From: GCA-2724215 sp015660315
GTDB lineage: Bacteria > Latescibacterota > UBA2968 > UBA8231
DNA: 64,000 bases
Assembly: GCA_029941315.1 (NCBI GenBank)
Contig: JAPYQE010000002.1
Location: forward strand, 1 to 64,000
Reading direction: 5' to 3'
This document shows, in pieces, positions 36,340 to 46,259 of this stretch. The notes beneath the pieces were generated by a model. The model ran no database searches and was not told where the DNA came from. It saw nothing but the letters and a program-made list of their open reading frames with translations. The position numbers were made by a program, and so were the translations under genes. The stretch's first letter is position 1. Every line of letters begins with the position of its first letter.

Positions 36340-36891
36340 TTATTCTACAGCCCCACCCGCCCACTCCTGCGCCAACATCGCGTAAAGATACTGGTCGTGC
36401 CACACTTCGTCGAAATGGACGATACCGCGAAAGAAAGCCTCCTGCCGCATACCCAACCGCTCCATCATCGCCCTCGACCTCACATTCTGCGCATCGCAGT
36501 GGGCCGTCACTCGGTGCAAGCCAAGCGTGTCGAATGCGAAGCCCATCATCGCCCGACTCGCCTCGCTGGCCAAACCCTGCCCCTGATGGCCATGGTGCAG
36601 AAACCAACCAACGTCGCCTTGGCGATGGGCTTGGCTCGCCACCTTGACACATACGGTGCCAATCATCTTGCCAGTTGATTTCATTTCGACCGCCAGGTGC
36701 AGATAGTCGCCCTCCGAGCCAAGCGCCAAGTCACGAGCGATCGCGATAAAATTGCGCGCCTGGTCTTCAGTATAAGCACTCCGGCTCAAATAACGAGTAT
36801 GCTCAGAAGAGGACTCGTATTCGAAGAAATCCCGCAGATCATCGTCTCGCATTCGGCGAATGATCAATCGCTCCGTTTCGATGGGCTCCAC
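36340..36891 (-). CDS. GNAT family N-acetyltransferase (RimJ/RimL type)
   Basis: 183 residues of the acetyl-CoA-dependent GNAT fold. It starts ETERLIIRRMRDDDLRDFFEY, typical of the RimJ/RimL group. The acetyl-CoA loop reads HHGHQGQGLASEASRAMM (R/Q-x-x-G-x-A-like), followed by LGLHRVTAHCDAQNVRSRAMM and ERLGMRQEAFFRG. It probably acetylates a protein N-terminus, an antibiotic or another small amine; specificity cannot be told. The stop is immediately followed by repeat copy B. No operon partner. Confidence 0.9.
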   Translation of the reverse strand: MEPIETERLIIRRMRDDDLRDFFEYESSSEHTRYLSRSAYTEDQARNFIAIARDLALGSEGDYLHLAVEMKSTGKMIGTVCVKVASQAHRQGDVGWFLHHGHQGQGLASEASRAMMGFAFDTLGLHRVTAHCDAQNVRSRAMMERLGMRQEAFFRGIVHFDEVWHDQYLYAMLAQEWAGGAVE

Positions 36892-37137
36892 GACAGACTC
36901 CCGGTTTTAAATACTGATACAAAAGTACAAGCGACGATTTATTAAGGGCTTTTTTGCGCACCCGGTCAAATCGCACTGCATTTTTCCACCCTTTCTCAGC
37001 ATGACGGTTAGCAACACCTGCACCACTATATATGCTTCTATTGAACAAATTTCACTAAGCTAATCTCGATTGTGCCTTTCTCGCGACGCACGCCAAATTA
37101 AAACCGCCTTTTATGAGCAAAAAATGCTATCGAAAAC

Positions 37138-37514
37138 GCGATGGTCATCGCCTTTTCCGCCCATCACAAATTCAACATAGCAGAGCGGGTGAATTTCACG
37201 ACCTTAAACGGCGAGCGATATATTGACCGCCTGCACTGCGAGTTCGGCGATGAGTTCGTTCTGAGCTTGGCGAGCGCAAAGCGGAACTGACCTTCCTCTA
37301 CGCCAGCGAACGAGAAGATTAGATACAAAGTATGGTCGCCACTGGTATGGGGATTTGCCCCTTGCCCGAATTCATCATCGAGCAGCCGGACATACAAAAG
37401 CGACCGATGGTTAAACCAGCGTTCAGTCGGTCGATTAAGTTTGCCCATATTCCCAAACGCGAGCGCGAATATTTCATTTTATCATTACTCGACGAGACCA
37501 AACGCAGCCCCTGA
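37138..37514 (+). pseudogene. Decayed LysR-type regulator (C-terminal part)
   Basis: Two frames together give the effector-binding half of a LysR regulator. The first reads VIAFSAHHKFNIAERVNF, then LNGERYIDRLHCEFGDEF. After a frameshift near 37265 the second reads LGERKAELTFLYASERED, stop, IQSMVATGMGICPLPEF. The in-frame TAG stands where the family has tryptophan (SEREDW-type segment). The DNA-binding N-terminus is absent. At least one frameshift, one nonsense change and a 5' deletion make it a clear pseudogene. The 36892-37137 stretch upstream shows no further piece. Confidence 0.72.
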
Positions 37515-37679
37515 CTTCTCGCGATAGATAGTTGATATAGGCCTTTTCAGCTAGCGCGGTCGTGGCAAAAAAACGGGGTATTAACCGGTAGAAAATGACA
37601 TCACCCCATAATATCCTGGCGCAAAAAGAACTACAACATTGTTTATGTATCTCATACTACTATACCGTCAGGAGCAAGA

Positions 37680-38585
37680 ATGAAAGAGATAGGATTCATC
37701 GGCCTGGGCAATATGGGCATCAGCATGGCCAAAAATCTCATCGAAAACGGTTTCAACCTCACCGGATTCGACCTCAATCCACAGCAACTAGACACACTCA
37801 AAGAGTTGGGCGGCACACCGGTCGCCACCTGCAAGGAAGTTGGGGAAAAGGCCGACGCCGTTTTCATCATGGTGCTCAGTGGCGCACAGATCAAACAAGC
37901 GCTCTTCGGCGACTCGGGCTTACTCGCAAGCCTTAAACCCGGGTCCACGATCATCGTCTCGGCCACCGTGCACCCGTCAGAGATACGCGAACTCGAACAG
38001 CCCATCCTCGACCGGGGCATCCACCTGGTCGATACCCCGGTCAGCGGCGGCAAGCCCGGCGCGGAAGGCGGCACGCTCACCCTAATGACAGCAGCGCCAC
38101 AACAGGTATTCGACGATATCAAACCCGTGCTGCAGGCCGTCGGTAAAAACATCTTTCACGTCGGCGAGGAAGTCGGCCTGGGCCAAACCGTCAAAGCGTC
38201 TTTACAGGCCCTCATCGGCTCGACCTTCACCGCCATATTCGAATCGTTAGTGCTCGGCGTCAAATCGGGCGCGAAGGCCGAGATCCTCTTTGAAGTTTTC
38301 CGCTCCAGCGGGGTCGGCAGCCCCCTTTTTGAAAACGCCGCTTCGCTCATCATGGAACGAAAATTCAAAGACACCGGCAGCCATATCGGCACCATGTACA
38401 AAGACCTCGGCATCACGATGAATATGGCCAAGGAAAATGGCGTATCGATGTTCACCACCAGCGCCGCTTTTGAGCTATTTCAGGCGGGCATCTCGCTTTT
38501 CCCAGACGAAGACAATTGGTCCATCGTCAAATTGCTCGAGCAAATCGCCGGCACAACCGTAGAGAAATCCGCCGAGGAGGCATAA
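37680..38585 (+). CDS. 3-hydroxyisobutyrate dehydrogenase-family NAD(P)-dependent oxidoreductase
   Basis: 301 residues. A Rossmann domain with GFIGLGNMGISMAKNL (residues 5-20) is followed by a substrate-binding loop DTPVSGGKPGAEGG (~118-131) and the catalytic lysine segment GQTVKASLQALIG (~172). The family oxidises 3-hydroxy acids such as 3-hydroxyisobutyrate, tartronate semialdehyde/glycerate, or L-threonate. The next gene is a TIM-barrel sugar isomerase four bases on. That dehydrogenase-isomerase pairing resembles threonate/erythronate (LtnD-OtnI) pathways, so a four-carbon sugar acid is a fair guess. The start has AGGAG upstream. Confidence 0.88.
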   Translation: MKEIGFIGLGNMGISMAKNLIENGFNLTGFDLNPQQLDTLKELGGTPVATCKEVGEKADAVFIMVLSGAQIKQALFGDSGLLASLKPGSTIIVSATVHPSEIRELEQPILDRGIHLVDTPVSGGKPGAEGGTLTLMTAAPQQVFDDIKPVLQAVGKNIFHVGEEVGLGQTVKASLQALIGSTFTAIFESLVLGVKSGAKAEILFEVFRSSGVGSPLFENAASLIMERKFKDTGSHIGTMYKDLGITMNMAKENGVSMFTTSAAFELFQAGISLFPDEDNWSIVKLLEQIAGTTVEKSAEEA

Positions 38586-38589
38586 TAAA

Positions 38590-39459
38590 ATGAAGTTAGG
38601 CGTCATCACCGACGGCATCAGCCGAGATTTCGAGCACGCATTAAAGCGCATGGCCGAGTTTGAACTTCAGCATGCCGAGCTGCAATTTGTTTGGGACAAA
38701 GAGGTCGGAGATCACAGCAACGAGCAGATTCAACAGATAAAAACGCTCGCGGAACAATACAACATTACCATCTCCTGTATCTCACGCCATAATTTCGCCG
38801 GCTTGTCCGTTATGGACGTCGAACCGGCAGATGAAATATTCCAAACACATTTGCACGGGCTTAAATGCTGTATCGATATGGCCAAAACGCTCGGCACGAA
38901 GCTCGTGCGCATTATGAGCGGCCGCAAAGAAATGATCCTTTTCGGGCACAATGGCGCGGAAGTTTGGAATGTCAGCAATGGCGCCTGGGATCGCTTTCTA
39001 AAACTTATGGAGCCCATCGTGCAAGTCGCCGAGGACAACGACGTCACGCTCGTCGTCGAGACGGGGAACAACTCGATGATCACCTCGGGTTTTCTCGGCA
39101 AAAAACTCATCGACGACTTGGGTAGTAAACGTCTTAAGATCCTTTGGGACATTCCCAACACCCTCTACTGCGCCGATATACCCTATCCGAATGCCTACGA
39201 ACACATCAAAGACCACATCGGCCATATCCACATCAAGGACGCCAAGGTCAATATCCCTCACGCGACCTTGGGCATTTGCCCACTGGGCGAAGGCGACGCG
39301 GCACCCTATCTCGCAGACATCGCCACGGCGCTAAAACGAGACAACTACCAGGGCATCATCTCCTACGAAAGCGTCTATCGCCCCGACGGCGGCACATTCG
39401 AAGACGGGTTCAGGACTTGTATGCCGGCGTTCAAAAGGATTTTCGGCGATGATGCATAA
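38590..39459 (+). CDS. Sugar phosphate isomerase/epimerase (xylose isomerase-like TIM barrel)
   Basis: 289 residues of the AP-endonuclease-2/xylose-isomerase-like barrel. The four metal ligands are recognisable: LVVETGNNS (Glu), KILWDIPNT (Asp), IGHIHIKDAKV (His) and IISYESVY (Glu). Such enzymes isomerise or epimerise ketoses, or act on keto acids (IolE/OtnI/Hyi types). The start has GGAGG upstream, and spacing to the dehydrogenase gene is 4 bases, so they are co-expressed. The glucuronoyl-esterase-like gene follows 18 bases on. Together these suggest degradation of a sugar acid freed from plant- or algal-type glycans. Confidence 0.88.
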   Translation: MKLGVITDGISRDFEHALKRMAEFELQHAELQFVWDKEVGDHSNEQIQQIKTLAEQYNITISCISRHNFAGLSVMDVEPADEIFQTHLHGLKCCIDMAKTLGTKLVRIMSGRKEMILFGHNGAEVWNVSNGAWDRFLKLMEPIVQVAEDNDVTLVVETGNNSMITSGFLGKKLIDDLGSKRLKILWDIPNTLYCADIPYPNAYEHIKDHIGHIHIKDAKVNIPHATLGICPLGEGDAAPYLADIATALKRDNYQGIISYESVYRPDGGTFEDGFRTCMPAFKRIFGDDA

Positions 39460-39477
39460 CTCGGCGGACAGAACAAC

Positions 39478-40623
39478 ATGCGCTTGATCAAGCACCTTCC
39501 CGACCCGTTTCTAATGCAAGACGGGCGCCGCGCCATATCCGGAGAAGATTGGCAAAAACGGCGCGAAGAAATCAAAAACATGATGCTTAACATTCAATAC
39601 GGGACGATGCCCGGCCCGCCGGAAAAAGTATCCGTCACCATCATAGAATCACAGACGCAGGTCAACGGCGAAATCGGCGAGAAGTTGCGTTTCAACTTCA
39701 CCCCGCAAGAGGACCGTCCCGATCTCGCCTTTGGCATGGATGTGACCGTTGGGCACCCCTCTCCGGATAGCATCGCCCAACGCAAAGAAACCGTCAAAGG
39801 TTTTGCGCAAGACGGCATCCCCGTGCTTATCTATGTCGGCAACAGGCAATTTGAGCAACTGCTCGCCAAAGGGTATATGGTCATTTGTTATGAAAACAAC
39901 CAGCTCGAACCGATGGAAATGGGCCATGCCATCGTCGGGCCCGCCCGCACGGCCTATCAACAACTCGCGCCCGATCGCTATTGCTGGGGTTCGATTTCCG
40001 TATGGGCCTGGGGCGGTTTGCGCCTTGTCGATTATGCATTAACCTTATCCGCTATCGACCCTCTGCAGATTATGATCTCCGGCCATTCCCGCAATGGCAA
40101 AACCGCGCTACTTGCCGGCGCACTAGACGAGCGCATTACCCTGGTCAACCCTGCGGGATCCGGTTGCGCAGGGGCCGGCTCCTACCTCGCGCTCGGCGAA
40201 AGATGCGAGGACCTTGCCGCGCTTACCAGCCGCGAGCGATGGTGGGCCTGGGCCCATGCCGATTTCGAGCAATGGGCGGGACGCGAAGAAGAGCTGCCCT
40301 TTGACCAGCACTTCCTCATGGGTCTCGTTGCACCGCGCGCCCTATTGCGCACAGAAGGCACCACGGACGAATGGGCGAACCCCGCGGGCACCTGTGCCTC
40401 ATTTTTGGCTACGGAACCGATCTACGACTTCCTCGGCGTACCCGAACGCAATGGCATCTTTTTCCACGAGGGCGGCCACGACCATACTGAAGAAGACATT
40501 GCCGTGCTTGCGGATTTTGCCGACACCTATTTTTTCGGCGTCCCGTTAGAGGGTCGCTTCAAGAGCCTGCCACAAGATCAAGCAGAACGCCCCGCAGCTT
40601 TCGACTGGGCGAAACCATCATAA
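39478..40623 (+). CDS. Alpha/beta-hydrolase, CE15 glucuronoyl-esterase-like
   Basis: 381 residues. The nucleophile elbow ISGHSRNGKTALLAGALDER (S204) matches the G-x-S-R-x-G-K signature of CE15 glucuronoyl esterases, which cut ester bonds between glucuronic acid and alcohols in cell-wall glycans. NPAGSGCAGAGSYLALGE and a late histidine in EGGHDHTEED complete a plausible catalytic site. There is no signal peptide, which is unusual for an enzyme of polymeric substrates, so it may act on oligosaccharides in the cytoplasm. It is third in the dehydrogenase-isomerase-hydrolase operon, and its ribosome-binding site is weak. Confidence 0.8.
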   Translation: MRLIKHLPDPFLMQDGRRAISGEDWQKRREEIKNMMLNIQYGTMPGPPEKVSVTIIESQTQVNGEIGEKLRFNFTPQEDRPDLAFGMDVTVGHPSPDSIAQRKETVKGFAQDGIPVLIYVGNRQFEQLLAKGYMVICYENNQLEPMEMGHAIVGPARTAYQQLAPDRYCWGSISVWAWGGLRLVDYALTLSAIDPLQIMISGHSRNGKTALLAGALDERITLVNPAGSGCAGAGSYLALGERCEDLAALTSRERWWAWAHADFEQWAGREEELPFDQHFLMGLVAPRALLRTEGTTDEWANPAGTCASFLATEPIYDFLGVPERNGIFFHEGGHDHTEEDIAVLADFADTYFFGVPLEGRFKSLPQDQAERPAAFDWAKPS

Positions 40624-40732
40624 GGGGCGACCTGAAAAAAACGCGTAGCTAAAGCCGATATTCGTTTTAATTCTCATTTGAGCACGACGAGAACGCTCCG
40701 CGCGAATCGAACTGAACGGAGGCAATACCTGA

Positions 40733-41841
40733 TGCCCACAACAACCGCACCTGAAAACATCGTCGCCAATTTCATCGAACCCGCCGATCCGAACCGCGAT
40801 TATGTACATTGGCGCAACTTCCTGCGCCAGTGGTGGGTGCTCGGGCCTTTCTCCTTCGCCGAGCGCGCCTACGCCACTGATGACCCCGCCCGCGCGCTCA
40901 ATGATCATTTTATCGCCGACGAAGCCCTGCTCGTCCCCCGCGAGGACGAGGAAATAACCGGCTGCATCTGGCGCCGGTATTCGGCCGTTAGCGTGATGAA
41001 CAAATGGTGGGAATTGACACCAGAGCGGGTCTTGCTGCGCCACCACCACCAACTGCGGCTGAGGAGTAAGGAGCCGCAACCCGAACCGCCCGGCGGCGTG
41101 CACGTGACGATGGACTTGTTCACCATCGAGGACGAGCTAATGCCGTGTTGGGGTTCGCCCGAGCGCGGCATCCCCGGCGAACCGCACTGCCCCCGCTGGA
41201 GACCCATATCCCCGCCAAACCGGACCGCTGCCCCGAGTGCAGCCAACGGGTTGGCTATTACACCTCGTATAGCTCATGGGAATTCCCGCGTCGTGCCTGG
41301 GATCAGCCGAGCTTTCCCTTCGACCATTCGGTCAGTTACCTGGCGGCCCAGGTACGAGTCGAGGAAGCAAGCGATTATCTGCTGCGGTGGAGCTCTAACA
41401 CACCTTGCCGGAGATGGGCGATGAAGGCTGGGCCGAACCCGGGCTGGCACTGCTGTCCAATGGCGAGGGCAATGCGCCGCTCTACTTCGCGCGCTCCGCC
41501 GACGGGGGCCGCACCTGGAGCGATCCGGTGCGCAGCCGGCTGCACGGACAGTATCCGGGGCTATTGGCGATGAGCAATGGGATGCTTGTCGCCACCTATG
41601 GCCGGCCGGACAACCGGATCGCGGTCTGCCTTGACGGCTATGGGGAGGGCTGACCCTACGAAATTACCGTCTCGACGGCACCCGGATGGCAAGGCGTCAC
41701 AGCGGTAGAAATTGCAGCTGACGAAATACTCGTGGTCTTCGAGGACCAATTGTGGGAGCCTACGCGCGACAATAAGAAGGTGGTCCGGCACCTGATCGCC
41801 CACAAGGTCCGGCTGGAACTATTGGCCACCGAAGCCGAGTA
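40733..41841 (+). pseudogene. Decayed sialidase/BNR-repeat glycosidase gene
   Basis: Several frames must be joined. From 40733 a frame reads MPTTTAPENIVANFIEPADP and WWVLGPFSFAERAYATDD. Around 41140 the frame shifts to ETHIPAKPDRCPECSQRVGY and SSWEFPRRAWDQPSF. From ~41400 another frame gives EPGLALLSNGEGNAPLYF, SADGGRTWSDPVR (an Asp-box/BNR repeat) and LLAMSNGMLVATYGRPDNR, typical of exo-sialidase-like propellers. A TGA interrupts at 41651, and ITVSTAPGWQGVTAVEIAAD continues to a stop at 41841. At least two frameshifts and one nonsense change. It sits 3' of the CE15-like operon and may have been its last gene. Confidence 0.65.
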
Positions 41842-41933
41842 GAAGCCGTCCCCGACTGTCGCACAGCAACATCGCCGGTACTTTTTCCGACAATTTTTCT
41901 TAGCCCTTAAAAAACGCCGGACGATTTGACACC

Positions 41934-42659
41934 TTACGCTTCCACCGACCACATCGTATTGCGCGCCTTGTAACTCAGCAACTCCGAATAGTGGTGCACC
42001 TGGCAGGCCTGTTGCCCTTCACCGACAGTCGTCGGCACTTCGAGCACAAAATCGGCAAAATGCGGCGCGTTAAACGCCACAAAGGCCAGGGATATTCCGT
42101 CGACATAACGGTCGTGCCTGACACTCAAGTCGGGAAAGACGATCGGCCCGGTGTCCACTTGGTAGCTGTGGTCCTCGCGCCGGGAATTTATTGTTTTCGC
42201 CGGGCATTCGATAATCGCACGCAACTGAGTCTCATCGTTCCAGATCTCCGTCTGCGAGACGATGGGTAGCAAAGCATAGTTCGCGTTGACGATCGCCTCG
42301 TTATCCCGCAATTCGTCCGTCTTTACACCTTCAGTCAGGTAGTATCTCGGCCCCCCAAACGGAAAATCCATTGAAGGCAGGCATTCTTTGTATTGCGGGT
42401 TGAGATAAGCCTTGCGCCTAAAGGCCACACTATGCTCGGGGCCAAAGATCGGCATAAAATCGTAGTTGTCCTCCTGGAAGAGGCCGTTGGGCGCAAAAGT
42501 GCGCTCACCCTTGCAGGAGCCCACCTGGATATAATCCTCGTGCTGTCCGCTCCGCTCATCGATGATGCGAGTGCGCGATTCGACCCAAAACCGCACTTCG
42601 TTTCTGGCGGCAGTGCTAAGTATAAACGAACGACCGTAGTCGAGTGGTACCATAGTCAC
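41934..42659 (-). CDS. Conserved-looking hypothetical protein
   Basis: 241 residues, no recognised family, no signal peptide or membrane segment. The sequence is protein-like throughout: LDYGRSFILSTAARNEVRFW, an acidic middle part (PRYYLTEGVKTDELRDNEAI), and strand-rich runs such as SLAFVAFNAPHFADFVLEV. The pattern of alternating strands suggests a beta-sandwich, possibly a carbohydrate-associated or DUF-type domain. It diverges from the sulfatase at 42927, sharing a ~267-base upstream region. Start ATG 42659, with only a weak GGAC-type ribosome-binding site. Confidence 0.6.
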   Translation of the reverse strand: MTMVPLDYGRSFILSTAARNEVRFWVESRTRIIDERSGQHEDYIQVGSCKGERTFAPNGLFQEDNYDFMPIFGPEHSVAFRRKAYLNPQYKECLPSMDFPFGGPRYYLTEGVKTDELRDNEAIVNANYALLPIVSQTEIWNDETQLRAIIECPAKTINSRREDHSYQVDTGPIVFPDLSVRHDRYVDGISLAFVAFNAPHFADFVLEVPTTVGEGQQACQVHHYSELLSYKARNTMWSVEA

Positions 42660-42926
42660 CTTGTCCTTAGGGTTGTGACGATAACCGCATGGATATTGAA
42701 GATTTTAATCTTTCACCAAATTCAGAGGCCCAACACCTGCCATTTCTTCTACGCCTGCGACAACAACCCGAATTGGCCAGCGACTAGACCGAACCGGCCG
42801 GTGGAGATTTTAGCGTTGAACGGGTCATGGGCTTATCTTTCCAGGTACGTTATTCTTTCGCACAATTTCAAACTAAAATACCTATTGTGTCTCCCTTCCC
42901 CAAGGGAGACGGCCAGAGGGACATTT

Positions 42927-44315
42927 ATGGCGCCCAATATCGTGCTTTTTTTGACCGATCAATTGCGACGCGACGCACTGGGGTGCTATGGCAATAAAAT
43001 CTGCCAGACGCCGCATTTAGATCAACTCGCCAATGCAGGCATCCGTTTCGACCAGGCCTATACTACAAGCCCGGTCTGCTCACCTGCTCGCGCTTCGTTG
43101 ATGACGGGGCTATATCCGCACAAGCACGGCGTGATGATCAATACGCATATCGCGCCCGCCTGGAACAGGGGTCTATCGACCGACGTAGCGACCTTTAGCC
43201 GCCTGTTAAAAGAGACCGGTTATGCCCTGGACTATGCGGGCAAATGGCATGTGCACCAAGATCTGGGGCCGGAGGAATTCGGCTTTGACCGGCACATTAT
43301 CGGGAGTGCACAGAGCGAAATGGAACCCGGCTCAGCATTGACGGTCGATTTTCCCGGCAATTCTTTTCCCGTCGCAGGCACAAGTGCCTTGCCAAAAGAA
43401 GAGCATAAAACGTGGAAAGTGGCCGATGACGGCATTGCGATGCTACGCGAGCGGGCCGGCGGTGATCAACCCTTCTTTTTACGCGTCGACGCGACCGCGC
43501 CGCATTTCGCCAATATAGTACCCGAGCCTTATGCCTCGATGTACGACCCGCAAACGATTGAACCCTGGCCAAATTTTGCCGAATCGTTTACCGGCAAACC
43601 CGCCGCGCATTTGCGCAAACACCAAGAATGGCATCTCGAAGATAAGGACTGGTCCTGGTGGCAGCAGGTGATCGCCAAATATTATGGCGATGTGTCGCTA
43701 ATCGATACTTGCGTGGGGCGGGTGCTCGACGCGATTGGCGAGTGCGGCATCGAAGATAATACGATCTTTATTTTCAGCGCGGATCACGGCGACTCGTTGG
43801 GCAGCCACAAGCACTTTGAAAAGTCTGGTACGATGTATGATGAGGTCTTTCGCATTCCGTTATTGGTAAAAATGCCGGGGAGCGAGCACAGGGCCATCCC
43901 GCAATTTGTTCGCTTGCTGGATTTAATGCCCACCCTCGTCGAATGCGGCGGCGGCGCATTACCTACAGGGCTCGATGGCAAGAGCTTGCTGCCGTTTTTA
44001 GAAGGCAATAGCCCGGAAGACTGGCCCGATAGTGTATATTGCGAAAGCCATGGCGAGGTCTGGGGCTATAGCTCGCAGCGGATGGTGCGTAGCGAACGAT
44101 GGAAATATGTGTATTCACCGAACGATATGGACGAGCTATACGATCTTGAAGCCGACCCCGCGGAGTTGCGGAATCTCATCGATGACGCCTCGTCCGCCGA
44201 TACGCTCAAACAGATGAAAGCGCGCCTGATCGGATGGAATGACGCGACGGACGATATGTTTCAATGGGATTGGGTGCGCTGGAACTTCCCCGAGCCGATA
44301 TTGCCCTACAATTAA
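42927..44315 (+). CDS. Sulfatase (formylglycine-type, CSPAR motif)
   Basis: 462 residues. ATG at 42927 has GAGGG upstream and begins NIVLFLTDQLRRDALGCYGN, the family N-terminus; the open frame extends 178 codons further 5' without similarity. The classical modification site is SPVCSPARASLMTGLYPHKHG (C51, R55), with FSADHGDSLGSHKHFEK as the metal and active-site region, and ELYDLEADPAELRNL near the end. It resembles choline-sulfatase or arylsulfatase types. No signal peptide. Flanked by a divergent hypothetical gene and a convergent propeller glycosidase-like gene. Confidence 0.93.
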   Translation: MAPNIVLFLTDQLRRDALGCYGNKICQTPHLDQLANAGIRFDQAYTTSPVCSPARASLMTGLYPHKHGVMINTHIAPAWNRGLSTDVATFSRLLKETGYALDYAGKWHVHQDLGPEEFGFDRHIIGSAQSEMEPGSALTVDFPGNSFPVAGTSALPKEEHKTWKVADDGIAMLRERAGGDQPFFLRVDATAPHFANIVPEPYASMYDPQTIEPWPNFAESFTGKPAAHLRKHQEWHLEDKDWSWWQQVIAKYYGDVSLIDTCVGRVLDAIGECGIEDNTIFIFSADHGDSLGSHKHFEKSGTMYDEVFRIPLLVKMPGSEHRAIPQFVRLLDLMPTLVECGGGALPTGLDGKSLLPFLEGNSPEDWPDSVYCESHGEVWGYSSQRMVRSERWKYVYSPNDMDELYDLEADPAELRNLIDDASSADTLKQMKARLIGWNDATDDMFQWDWVRWNFPEPILPYN

Positions 44316-44361
44316 GGGGAACCACCAAGGGAATCCAGCGAATAAAGACCATCGATCTCGA

Positions 44362-45997
44362 TTAAGAACCCACCTCAGAGGCACCTAGATAAAGCGCATA
44401 TACCCTAGGTAAAGCCTCATCGGTCTTTTGTATACTCACCTGCACTCGCACCGATTGCCCCCCTAACTCCGCCAGCGATTTCCCAGTCCAGTTCACCGAA
44501 CAATCGAGCCCGTCCGGTCCGGCGACTTGCCCGCCGGCAAAACCCGCCAGCAACTGAAAGCGCTCGTCCAGCAAATCGACCGACAACCCCGACACGCCAT
44601 CGGCATTGATACGGATCACCCCATCCTGCGGCACCACCACAGGCGCCGAGCAGATGGTGCCTTCCTCCACCCCCGGATTCAGCCCGAGCCCACCCCAACG
44701 GTCGCGCGGCAGTGTCGCCAGCGCCACTTCGGCGTGGTAGTGCGTAGCCACATCCTCAGCTTTTTGCCCGACATTNNNNNNNNNNNNNNNNNNNNNNNNN
44801 NNNNNNNNNNNNNNNNNNNNNNNNNNNNNNNNNNNNNNNNNNNNNNNNNNNNNNNNNNNNNNNNNNNNNNNNNNNCCGACATTCAAGATGCCATTGCCTT
44901 GGCAGAGCACGGTGTTATAAGCGCAGCCCGACGTCGGCGTTACCGGTGAGTCATCATGATGAATAAACACCTGCCCTGGCGTCGCGCCCGGTTCGCGGAA
45001 ACGAACGCCGTCATTGGACACTAGCAAGCCTAAGTCGCAGCTGATCTTGCCGAAGTTCTCCCCGAAAGCCTGGCTGTGCCAGATTCCGTAGGCCCCCACA
45101 CAAACATTGCCAAAACTAGCCGCACCCACGCCAAGATGGACCTGATCATAAGCATTATGCGCGTCGCGCTGTTCCGGATCGGCCGGCTCCGGCAGGGCAA
45201 AAGCCCACTGCCACAAGTCCGGCCAATTATCGAAATCATAGGAAGCATGTGCCGTGCCGGTGCGCCCACCCGCCGCACCCCCTTCGGTATAGGCAGCGCT
45301 CCATTGCGTACCGGGAAATACCTGCGAGTGCACGATATACTGGCCCTCGTGTTTAATAAACGAACAGTGTTCGACAAACTGCCCGACAAAAGGCAACGCC
45401 GTCACTGTCCACTGCAAACCCATCAGCCGATACCGCGCAAGCCATACTGAGCGAAGTGCCGTATTCCTCAATGACCGGATCGGTCTGGTCAGGAAAAAAT
45501 TCGTAGCCCATTTTATAACGCCGCGCCGGGTCGAGATCGTCGTCGTCGCGGATGACCGCCGCGCCGCTGACGATCGTGTGCGGCAGCTCGAACGCGTTAT
45601 TGTCTCGGTTGCCTTTAAACAAAAGCTGATTGAGCGTGGGTTTATTCCAGGTGAAGCCGTCATCGCTCTCCGCATAACACAGCGGACCTTGCAGGAACTC
45701 GTATCCTTCTTGGGCATCGAGCAGCCAGTCTTGCGGTTTGGCGATTTGCTGTTTTTTGCGCGGCGACCAATCGGGGTTCGTACCGCGATGAGAGGCGTAA
45801 TACCACATGCGGAACTTGCCTTCGTCGTAGAGTACTGTGCCGTAGAAATGCGCCGCCAGATTGTCCGGCGCATCGCTGTCGGTCGGGCTCGGCAGCAGCA
45901 CCGGCTCCTGCCGCACCGTGGGTTTGCTCAGATAGAGGCAAGTATTTTTGCGCAACGGCAGAGATACGTCGTCGATGGCCAGTAGTATCTGTTGCAT
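44362..45997 (-). CDS. Beta-propeller glycosidase-like gene with a frameshift and an assembly gap
   Basis: The N-terminal frame (45997 to ~45417) shows features of GH32/GH43-type five-bladed propellers: HFYGTVLYDEGKFRMWYYAS, CYAESDDGFTWNKPTLNQ and ALYLGASE late. Near 45416-45418 a TTT run changes frame: one side reads AVSADGF, the other GLQWTVTALPFVGQFVEH. Removing one T gives a continuous DGLQWTVTALPF. A 100-N gap (44776-44875) also interrupts it, but the flanks overlap. With both corrected, the protein would be ~508 residues, ending in a beta-sandwich (SGLSVDLLDERFQLLAGFAG). It is either a pseudogene or a sequencing artefact. It probably acts on oligosaccharides; the specificity is unknown. 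Confidence 0.65.
44776..44875. other. 100-N scaffold gap, probably spurious
   Basis: Exactly 100 N. The left flank ends ...GCCCGACATT and the right flank begins CCGACATTCAAG, so CCGACATT is present on both sides. Collapsing the overlap removes 108 bases (36 codons) and restores GNGILNVGQKAEDVA in one frame, which reads as normal protein. Confidence 0.9.
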
Positions 45998-46259
45998 GTA
46001 TATCCTTTTATTTTTTTGCTGTTCTTTACAGGAAGATATGCCATTTAGCAGCCGCTTATATTAGCATCAACTCATTTTCATCACAAGTTACCGTAAGGAT
46101 AACAATGGACTCGCGCTTTATATATCTTCGCTTTAGCGAGAAATTGCGCACCCCAATTACTTAGCTGTTTTACGGTAAGCCCCAAGGCGAATATATTCAG
46201 GGCGTCGCGCAAATATTCACAACGCTCACATATCTCGCCTTGCCGCAAAGGAGCCCTCC

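Noticed and set aside
42393..42926. 178-codon 5' extension of the CSPAR sulfatase
   Set aside because: The family N-terminus NIVLFLTDQ begins directly after ATG 42927, and the extension runs antisense to the hypothetical gene at 41934-42659.
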